This document shows positions 1 to 4,271 of a stretch of 6,794 nucleotides of DNA, piece after piece. Where the stretch lies: positions 1-6,794 of the forward strand of contig CAKZNJ010000626.1 of the NCBI GenBank assembly GCA_937129505.1. Reading direction: 5' to 3'. Under the pieces are notes generated by a model. It made no database searches, was not told where the DNA came from, and saw only the letters and a program-made list of their open reading frames with translations. This DNA comes from an uncultured Anaerolineae bacterium. GTDB taxonomy: Bacteria > Chloroflexota > Anaerolineae > Anaerolineales > UBA4823. The first letter of the stretch is position 1. The number at the start of each line of letters is the position of its first letter. Made by a program: the position numbers and the translations under genes.

Positions 1-706
1 AGGGAGTGATTTTAATCAGAAACTTGTCGGGGCAAAAATAGCGCTTCAGGATTTGCTCATCTACCGGCAGCCCTGCCGTCAGGGCAAAATTCAACGTAAC
101 CTTGCGATCGCCTGGCTGGTAGAATTGCTCACCATAGGCTGCCATTTGGGCAAAATCCCATTTCTTGACCGGCATTAGTCGATCTCGCTCCTCCTGATCA
201 GTTGTGTGAATCGAAAACTGAAATTGAAAGGCACCTTGAGCGTACTTGCGCTGCTTAACATCCAACAATCGCTCGAAGAATGCTTCGCAGTTTGCCGGAG
301 CAATTGTGGATAGCGAAGGCATTAAACCAGGTGCATCATAGCGAGTAGGCAGCTCCTCCAGGACATCCAATACCGCTGAGTTGAGCGTTGGTTCACCCAT
401 ACGGGCAAGTTGGATCTTGAACTGCCGGCTGGGTATGTGACGGTCCCCAAAGCGGGTCTGGACAAGAAAATCAATCTGGGCAAAGATTTCTTCCGCACTT
501 AACTTTCCGCGATAATCACCACCAGCATCGCACATCTGACAGCGCATAGGACAGCCATAAAGAGTTGAGATCAGAAGAACCCATTTTTCGGCGCGGGAGA
601 GCGGCGGCTGGGTTGCCTCCACGCACTCCACCAGTCTGCCCCGGCTCAGCTCCATGATATAGACCATTGCGACTTCTTCGTTTCCGGTATAAGCAACCAC
701 CTTCAT
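1..706 (-). CDS. RlmN-like radical SAM protein (3' end cut by window edge)
   Basis: Translating from the ATG at 706 gives 235 codons that remain open at the left edge. The [4Fe-4S]/SAM motif CPMRCQMC (C52, C56, C59; CxxxCxxC) is clear. It is followed by MGEP (103-106), LSTIAP (132-137) and SIHTTDQEERDRLMP (165-179), which match the order of GEP, LST and SxH..RxxLxP motifs in RlmN/Cfr radical SAM enzymes. It differs from RlmN in two visible ways: only about 50 residues precede the cluster, so the N-terminal HhH-like domain is absent, and the position of E. coli RlmN C118 (seven before the first cluster cysteine) is Leu45. Methyl transfer by the RlmN mechanism is therefore doubtful; the C-terminal cysteine region lies outside the window. 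The start overlaps the stop of the upstream flavoprotein gene (ATGA) and has a good GGAGGG ribosome binding site 6 bases upstream. The substrate is unknown. The superfamily call is firm; the specific function is not assignable. Confidence 0.85.
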   Translation of the reverse strand, partial: MKVVAYTGNEEVAMVYIMELSRGRLVECVEATQPPLSRAEKWVLLISTLYGCPMRCQMCDAGGDYRGKLSAEEIFAQIDFLVQTRFGDRHIPSRQFKIQLARMGEPTLNSAVLDVLEELPTRYDAPGLMPSLSTIAPANCEAFFERLLDVKQRKYAQGAFQFQFSIHTTDQEERDRLMPVKKWDFAQMAAYGEQFYQPGDRKVTLNFALTAGLPVDEQILKRYFCPDKFLIKITP

Positions 707-1593
707 AAGCAACCCTCCATAACTGTATGATAGATTTGCATTGCGGCTCGTAAACCGTCTCCAACGGCAATTGCCGTCTGACGGAAGATTCCATTCTTGA
801 CATCCCCAATGCGATAGCATCTGCCACTCGTCTCAAGGGCTTCCAATTGACGGCAAAGAGCAGGGTCAAGACAATCCAAACGGGGTTCGCGTCCGATAGC
901 AACCAACAACGCATCTACCGAGCGAGTTTCGATATCCCCTCGCCTCGAGAGGGTCAATCGTAAGCCCTTTTCTCCCTCCGCTTCTACCCAAAGAACTTCC
1001 GTCTGCGGCATATAGCGAATAGCTGGATTGTTCTTGGCGCGCTCCCAAAGCAAAGGCAAACAACGGCGTATATCTGTGCGGTTAAAAATTTCAACCTGAT
1101 TCTCGGCAGCTAGATTCAATGCATAATCAAAGGCAGCATCACCTGCCCCAATAATGGCAATCTTGGTGTGGCGTGGCTGGTTCAAGTCAACCACCTCGTA
1201 AAAAATGCGCCTTCGGGCAGAGGGATGAACCTGCCGTTCGGAGAGCTGTCGCGGGCGAGTGCCACAAGCAACGATCAAGACTTCACACATCACCTCTAGT
1301 TCTGAGGTGAAAACCCGAAACAGTTTCCCATCCCATTCAACTCGCCTTACCCCTTGCGCGAGCAGTTCAACGCCAATGCCCCTGAGCTGCTCTTCCATGC
1401 GGTATGCCAACTCAATCCCCTTGATGCCATTGGGAAAACCTGGGTAGTTCTCCACCCAATTGGCGTTGCGTAAAAGCCCTCCCACCGCTTTCTCTTCGAA
1501 AACAACCGTCGCTATCCCATAACGGGTCAATTGAACCCCGGCCGCAATTCCGCTCGGTCCAGCACCAATGATCCCTACAGTGCGATAAATCAT
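703..1593 (-). CDS. Thioredoxin reductase-like FAD/NAD(P)-dependent oxidoreductase lacking the CxxC
   Basis: This 296-residue flavoprotein has the two-Rossmann layout of the thioredoxin reductase family. The FAD-binding GIIGAGPSG is at 7-15, the NAD(P)-binding IIGAGDAA at 147-154, and the C-terminal flavin-contacting GD segments are at 263-264 and 276-280 (AVGDG). Arginines 172, 176 and 177 after the second Rossmann beta strand are compatible with NADPH, though this is not diagnostic. Where thioredoxin reductase has CATC just before the NAD(P) domain, this protein reads FYEVVDL (131-137), with no redox cysteine pair. That resembles the ferredoxin-NADP reductases of TrxR type (YumC-like), which also lack the pair, although those are usually somewhat longer. 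A role passing electrons from NAD(P)H to a small carrier, and so to the co-translated radical SAM protein, is an inference. The ATG at 1593 overlaps the upstream stop (ATGA). A weak GAGGA lies 12 bases before it. Confidence 0.87.
   Translation of the reverse strand: MIYRTVGIIGAGPSGIAAGVQLTRYGIATVVFEEKAVGGLLRNANWVENYPGFPNGIKGIELAYRMEEQLRGIGVELLAQGVRRVEWDGKLFRVFTSELEVMCEVLIVACGTRPRQLSERQVHPSARRRIFYEVVDLNQPRHTKIAIIGAGDAAFDYALNLAAENQVEIFNRTDIRRCLPLLWERAKNNPAIRYMPQTEVLWVEAEGEKGLRLTLSRRGDIETRSVDALLVAIGREPRLDCLDPALCRQLEALETSGRCYRIGDVKNGIFRQTAIAVGDGLRAAMQIYHTVMEGCL
713..718 (-). promoter_or_regulatory. Ribosome binding site of the radical SAM gene
   Basis: On the minus strand GGAGGG lies 6 bases before the ATG at 706, inside the end of the upstream flavoprotein gene. 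It fixes the start of the radical SAM gene and, with the ATGA overlap, supports coupled translation. Confidence 0.75.
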
Positions 1594-2360
1594 GGCTTTG
1601 CTGTTTCCTCCGACAAGTTACAGGCGGCGACAATTTCATAGCAGAAGATCGGCACTGCAAAACCTTGGGTGAGGTTGAGCAGGGTTGCCTGATGGTAGCA
1701 CTCGTGATACGTTGCTGTTCCATCTACCAGAAAAAAGGTTTCAAAACCGCGCTGAAAGGCGCTGCGCGCAGTGGTCTCGCAACATAAGTGGGTCATCACA
1801 CCGCCGATGACGAGCTGTGAAACTTCAAACCGACGCAGGTTCTCTTCCAAAGGGGTCTGGTAAAAGGCATCATATTGCGATTTATCGATTACGTGCTTTA
1901 CAAACGGTTCAAAAATAGGGTGAATTTGAACCAGAGGATGGGAAGCGGTGATCAATTCACGCCACCACGTTAGCATCAGCCGAGCATTTTCGACGGTATT
2001 CAAGTGGCGCGAGAAGAAAATGGGCTGCTGGATGCGCTCAAAAGCTTGAGCGACCTCGACTAGGGCGGGGAGAATAGCTTGGGAAGCAGGTAAAAAGGCA
2101 TGGGAAGAAGGGTGGAGAAAAACCTCTTGTAAATCCAATAACAACAGAGCCGCTCTTGAGGGAGAAAAAGGCACCGAGCGCAGGCTATGCATTCGCTCGA
2201 CGCGGCGCAGCATCTTTCGAGCTTGCTGTAGGCGATTGTCGCTTTGAAAATAGGCGGATTTCTTGGGCAAGGTCTCTGGCTCCGAAAACAAAGCGTGAGC
2301 GGCTGGCTCCTGGGTGGCGAGTTGCACGCCTATTTGGACGGTCAACCGTCCGCTCTTCAT
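1590..2360 (-). CDS. Isochorismatase-superfamily cysteine hydrolase
   Basis: The 256-residue product carries the Asp-Lys-Cys triad of the isochorismatase/nicotinamidase superfamily: D76 in LLLLDLQEVF, K160 in IDKSQYDAF, and C193 in GVMTHLCCETTARSAF. C194 follows directly, so the segment has a double cysteine; nicotinamidases keep the first position as the nucleophile. Family members hydrolyse amides, N-carbamoyl groups or vinyl ethers, and the substrate cannot be read from sequence. About 65 residues precede the core. Part of this (YF...QQARKML, about 37-51) looks like a helical lead-in, but the first 30 residues look unconserved. The ATG at 2360 has no Shine-Dalgarno sequence. A TTG at 2270 has GGAG nine bases upstream and would give 226 residues beginning at PKKSAYF. 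It is the first gene of the minus-strand operon and overlaps the next start by ATGA. Family confidence is high; the start is uncertain. Confidence 0.87.
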   Translation of the reverse strand: MKSGRLTVQIGVQLATQEPAAHALFSEPETLPKKSAYFQSDNRLQQARKMLRRVERMHSLRSVPFSPSRAALLLLDLQEVFLHPSSHAFLPASQAILPALVEVAQAFERIQQPIFFSRHLNTVENARLMLTWWRELITASHPLVQIHPIFEPFVKHVIDKSQYDAFYQTPLEENLRRFEVSQLVIGGVMTHLCCETTARSAFQRGFETFFLVDGTATYHECYHQATLLNLTQGFAVPIFCYEIVAACNLSEETAKP

Positions 2361-2389
2361 GGAAACCAGAACCCGATTACTTACCCAAA

Positions 2390-2395
2390 ATTATA
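2390..2395 (-). promoter_or_regulatory. -10 box of the minus-strand three-gene operon
   Basis: A consensus TATAAT is read on the minus strand about 30 bases upstream of the ATG at 2360. No convincing -35 is present at 16-18 bases (the position is C-rich) and there is no TG extension, so the call rests on the -10 match and its position in a divergent intergenic region. Confidence 0.45.
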
Positions 2396-2527
2396 CCTTA
2401 TCTCTGGCGGAGAGGGGGTGGGATTTTTTCCGTGCGCCTATTGATCCCGCAAATGCAGCTCAATTTCGCATCGCTTCAGCATAGAGCAGACGATGTACCC
2501 GTAAAAAGGCGCAATGGAATGAATCTC

Positions 2528-2536
2528 TGATATAAT
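2528..2536 (+). promoter_or_regulatory. Extended -10 promoter of hpt-trxA
   Basis: TGATATAAT combines a consensus TATAAT (2531-2536) with the TGn extension. No good -35 is present at 17 bases, which extended -10 promoters can tolerate. The predicted transcription start is near 2543, giving a leader of about 37 bases before hpt. The same nonamer occurs before the Fur-family gene. Confidence 0.65.
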
Positions 2537-2567
2537 CGCCTTCGCCTTTTGAAAAGAACTTTATGAC

Positions 2568-2572
2568 AGGAG
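2568..2572 (+). promoter_or_regulatory. Ribosome binding site selecting the GTG start of hpt
   Basis: AGGAG lies seven bases before the GTG at 2580. The nearby ATG at 2563 is out of frame with hpt, so this site supports the GTG start. Confidence 0.75.
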
Positions 2573-2579
2573 TATATCG

Positions 2580-3128
2580 GTGTACCCTACCCCACCTGAA
2601 ATCGAGCGGATTTTAGTCACTTCAGAACAAATTGAACAGCGTGTGGCGGAATTAGCCCAGCAAATCAATCAAGATTACGCCACAGTGGAACGGCTCTATA
2701 TTATTGGCATCCTAAAAGGAGCGTTTATCTTCCTCGCCGACCTCACCCGCCACTTGACCATCCCCCATGCGGTGGATTTTATGGCGCTTTCCAGCTATGG
2801 AAAGACGACAGTATCTGGCGCTGTGCGCATTCTGATGGATGTTCGCGAGCCCTTGGAGGGACAACATGTTCTGATCGTCGAAGATATTGTCGATTCTGGC
2901 CACACCTTGAACTATCTAACTCATTTGATTCATAACCGGCGCCCCGCTTCTCTGCGAACCTGCGTTTTGGTGCGCAAACAACGCAACGGAATTAATGTCA
3001 CGGTAGATTATCTCGGCTTCACCATCCCTGATGTCTGGGTAGTCGGTTATGGGCTGGACTATGCCGACCGTTTTCGCACCCTCCCCTACGTTGCAGAACT
3101 CAAGCGTGAAGTCTATAGCCAGAAATAG
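2580..3128 (+). CDS. hpt: Hypoxanthine phosphoribosyltransferase
   Basis: The 182-residue product matches the usual length of bacterial type I hypoxanthine(-guanine) phosphoribosyltransferases, cytosolic purine-salvage enzymes that join hypoxanthine or guanine to PRPP. Visible motifs in order are the LKG loop (45-47), the flexible-loop SSYG (71-74), the PRPP-binding VEDIVDSGHTL (100-110) with its acidic pair E101-D102, the base-contacting lysine K133 in VRKQ, and the C-terminal VVGYGLDYADRFR (154-166), the family's base/PRPP and Mg-binding segment. Translation begins at GTG, supported by AGGAG seven bases upstream. It is preceded by its own extended -10 promoter, and trxA starts seven bases after its stop, so the two are probably co-transcribed. 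No unusual feature is seen. Confidence 0.95.
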   Translation: MYPTPPEIERILVTSEQIEQRVAELAQQINQDYATVERLYIIGILKGAFIFLADLTRHLTIPHAVDFMALSSYGKTTVSGAVRILMDVREPLEGQHVLIVEDIVDSGHTLNYLTHLIHNRRPASLRTCVLVRKQRNGINVTVDYLGFTIPDVWVVGYGLDYADRFRTLPYVAELKREVYSQK

Positions 3129-3135
3129 GTGAATC

Positions 3136-3465
3136 ATGGCAGAGATAGAGCATGTCAACAGCACAGATTTTCAGAATCAAGTTCTCGACTCAGCCCAGCC
3201 CGTTTTAGTAGACTTCACGGCGGTATGGTGCGGACCTTGTAAGATGCTAGAACCGCTCTTGAGAGACCTTGCCGATCAATGGGCAGGGAAAATGCGCATT
3301 GTTAAAGTGGATGTCGATCATGATCCCGAGCTTGCGATGCAATACAATGTCATGGGAGTGCCTACCTTAATTCTCTTTCAAGGAGGCAAGGTGCTTGAAC
3401 GCCTGAGCGGCTACCAACCCAAAGATCGACTGCTGAAAGTGCTCCAACCTCATCTTCCTGTTTAG
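3136..3465 (+). CDS. trxA: Thioredoxin
   Basis: This 109-residue protein is a full-length classical thioredoxin. The active site WCGPCK is at 31-36 (C32, C35). The buried aspartate of the fold is present in VDF (D26), the cis-proline loop is GVPT (74-77, P76), and FQGGK (81-85) supplies the glycine turn before the last strand. It acts in the cytosol as a general disulfide reductant. The start ATG at 3136 follows the hpt stop by seven bases, and an AGGTGA overlapping that stop (3127-3132) is the likely ribosome binding site, indicating one transcript with hpt. The CxxC-less flavoprotein elsewhere in this window is not expected to reduce it, so a dedicated thioredoxin reductase should lie elsewhere in the genome. 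Confidence 0.96.
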   Translation: MAEIEHVNSTDFQNQVLDSAQPVLVDFTAVWCGPCKMLEPLLRDLADQWAGKMRIVKVDVDHDPELAMQYNVMGVPTLILFQGGKVLERLSGYQPKDRLLKVLQPHLPV

Positions 3466-3515
3466 CGATTTCTCGTCTCTCGCAATGTAGTTATAAAGAA
3501 TGATCAATGACACAG

Positions 3516-3549
3516 GGTGGAGTCGTTTACGCTCGTTCGGAATGACATG
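3516..3549 (+). repeat. Dispersed-type repeat, copy A
   Basis: It begins GGTGGAGTCG and ends with a 20-base core (3530-3549) identical to that of copy C (3641-3660). It lies downstream of trxA and is non-coding. Confidence 0.75.
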
Positions 3550-3557
3550 TCCCCCCG

Positions 3558-3581
3558 TGTCATGTCAAACGAAGTGAGACT
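3558..3581 (-). repeat. Degenerate inverted copy of the same repeat
   Basis: Read on the minus strand this contains AGTCTCACTTCGTTTGACAT, resembling the AGTCGCT...TTCGGAATGACAT layout of the other copies. Together with copy A it forms an inverted repeat with perfect inner arms TGACATG (3543-3549) and CATGTCA (3561-3567) and outer TTCG/CGAA matches. Confidence 0.5.
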
Positions 3582-3587
3582 ACTTTA

Positions 3588-3624
3588 GATTTCTCAGTCG
3601 CTGGCGCTCCTTCGAAATGACAAG
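3588..3624 (+). repeat. Dispersed-type repeat, copy B
   Basis: It shares CAGTCGCTGGCGCTC (3595-3609) exactly with copy C, and its last 20 bases (3605-3624) differ from the copy A/C core at three positions. Its leading GATTTCTC is also found just after trxA (3467-3474), which may be a further fragment. Confidence 0.75.
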
Positions 3625-3660
3625 GTGGAGCAGTCGCTGGCGCTCGTTCGGAATGACATG
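3624..3660 (+). repeat. Dispersed-type repeat, copy C
   Basis: It follows copy B directly. It combines the GGTGGAG lead of copy A, the CAGTCGCTGGCGCTC of copy B and the 20-base core of copy A, followed by GGGG. It is the most complete copy in the window. Confidence 0.75.
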
Positions 3661-3731
3661 GGGGTAACAAATCGCTATGCCCCAGAAGGGAGACTGGCAG
3701 AGCAGACCTCGTCTACTTATCCCTTTAGCAA

Positions 3732-3757
3732 AGCCCTTATACCAATCTGTAAGGGCT
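3732..3757. repeat. Inverted repeat upstream of the regulator promoter
   Basis: Arms AGCCCTTA (3732-3739) and TAAGGGCT (3750-3757) form a perfect 8-bp stem with a 10-base loop. The right arm reaches the expected -35 area of the downstream promoter. A TTTTT run (3771-3775) starts 13 bases after the stem, too far for a good intrinsic terminator, so both a weak terminator for hpt-trxA and a protein-binding site remain possible. Confidence 0.45.
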
Positions 3758-3776
3758 CTCGACCAAATAATTTTTA

Positions 3777-3785
3777 TGATATAAT
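3777..3785 (+). promoter_or_regulatory. Extended -10 promoter of the Fur-cbiMQO operon
   Basis: TGATATAAT is identical to the element before hpt. A loose -35 (TCGACC, 3759-3764) sits at a short 15-base spacing. The start site would fall near 3792, at the edge of the palindrome described next. Confidence 0.65.
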
Positions 3786-3790
3786 TCTTA

Positions 3791-3806
3791 TTGCTAATAT
3801 TTGCAA
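3791..3806. promoter_or_regulatory. Candidate metalloregulator operator (TTGC/GCAA palindrome)
   Basis: TTGCTAATATTTGCAA is palindromic at 14 of 16 positions, with only the symmetric pair at positions 5 and 12 mismatched. It covers the predicted transcription start. A further TTGCAA (3817-3822) runs into the start codon. Position and symmetry suit autoregulation by the adjacent Fur-family protein. From memory, the nickel regulator Nur of Streptomyces binds a tTGCaa-N5-ttGCAA box; here the spacing is N4, so the parallel is suggestive only. Confidence 0.5.
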
Positions 3807-3821
3807 CTACAGAATTTTGCA

Positions 3822-4250
3822 ATGTCCCACTGTCATACCACCCTTCAATCCCTCCGTCAGAAAGGGTTTCGCATCACCCCGCAGAGGGAAATGATCGTTG
3901 AAACCCTCGCCCACAGCGAAGGCCATCTCTCCGCCGAGCAGATTTATCATCTCATCCAACCCCGCAGCAAATCCATTAATTTAGCCACCGTCTATCGCAC
4001 CTTAGATTTGCTGGTAGAACAGGGATACGCAACCCGATTGGTTGATAGAGAGGGCAAATTTCTCTATGCAACCCGGCAACAGAGCCATCACATTCATCTA
4101 GTCTGTCGCAAATGCGGGCGTACCCTGGCGGCAGATTACGAAGGTCTTGAACCGTTTTTAGTCCACCTAAAGCAATGCTACGGCTTTCAAATTGAAATCG
4201 AACACCTCACTTTTTATGGGCTTTGTCCTGAGTGTATTCAAGTTACATAA
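3822..4250 (+). CDS. Fur-family metal-dependent transcriptional regulator
   Basis: From the ATG at 3822 the product is 142 residues, a normal Fur length. The N-terminal winged-helix DNA-binding domain includes RITPQREMIVETL (17-29), HLSAEQIY (35-42) and the recognition helix INLATVYRTLDLL (52-64). The C-terminal dimerisation domain has HHIH (89-92) and H128 as probable regulatory metal ligands, together with H35. Two CxxC pairs (C95/C98 and C135/C138) are the usual structural zinc site. Iron, zinc, nickel or manganese specificity cannot be read reliably, but a nickel/cobalt transporter follows 21 bases after the stop, so nickel or cobalt sensing is the favoured inference. An in-frame TTG at 3801 would add seven residues but lies inside the candidate operator; neither start has a clear Shine-Dalgarno sequence. 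It probably represses its own operon when metal-loaded. Confidence 0.93.
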   Translation: MSHCHTTLQSLRQKGFRITPQREMIVETLAHSEGHLSAEQIYHLIQPRSKSINLATVYRTLDLLVEQGYATRLVDREGKFLYATRQQSHHIHLVCRKCGRTLAADYEGLEPFLVHLKQCYGFQIEIEHLTFYGLCPECIQVT

Positions 4251-4260
4251 TTTTTCGAAC

Positions 4261-4267
4261 AGGAGGT
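4261..4267 (+). promoter_or_regulatory. Strong ribosome binding site of cbiM
   Basis: AGGAGGT lies four bases before the ATG at 4272 and 25 bases before the alternative in-frame ATG at 4293. It clearly favours the upstream start, which matters because the family's metal site uses the N-terminal Met-His. Confidence 0.85.
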
Positions 4268-4271
4268 CAAG

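Larger units (their letters stand above)
2361..2579. other. Divergent intergenic promoter region
   Basis: These 219 bases separate the minus-strand operon from hpt. They hold the minus-strand TATAAT (2390-2395) and the plus-strand TGATATAAT (2528-2536). An 8-bp inverted repeat, AAAAGGCG (2504-2511) and CGCCTTTT (2543-2550), flanks the hpt -10. Between 2400 and 2500 I see nothing recognisable beyond a G-rich then T-rich patch (2411-2429). Confidence 0.6.
3466..3821. other. Gene-free region with repeats, then the regulator's promoter
   Basis: No credible gene is seen between trxA and the Fur-family gene. The left half (3467-3664) is made of copies and fragments of one repeat. Positions 3665-3730 contain nothing I recognise. 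An inverted repeat (3732-3757), an extended -10 (3777-3785) and a palindrome (3791-3806) follow. Confidence 0.7.

Noticed and set aside
104..111. GCGATCGC here and at 5413-5420, recalling the cyanobacterial HIP1 element
   Set aside because: Only two copies in 6.8 kb, both inside coding sequence; a HIP1-rich cyanobacterial genome would normally show more, and no other gene points to cyanobacteria.
516..914. Minus-strand open frame of 132 codons across the flavoprotein/radical SAM junction
   Set aside because: It lies out of frame over two genes with clear motifs, so it is a shadow.
2156..2530. Plus-strand open frame of 124 codons opposite the cysteine hydrolase start and intergenic region
   Set aside because: It is antisense to a gene with a complete catalytic triad, has no ribosome binding site and encodes a low-complexity, Arg-rich sequence without recognisable motifs.
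3516..3660. Possible CRISPR array from repeated units after trxA
   Set aside because: Units vary in length, one is inverted, two are directly adjacent without a spacer, and no cas gene is present.
3801..3821. TTG start giving the Fur-family protein seven extra residues
   Set aside because: It lies inside the palindrome and almost on the predicted transcription start; the ATG at 3822 gives a standard-length protein.
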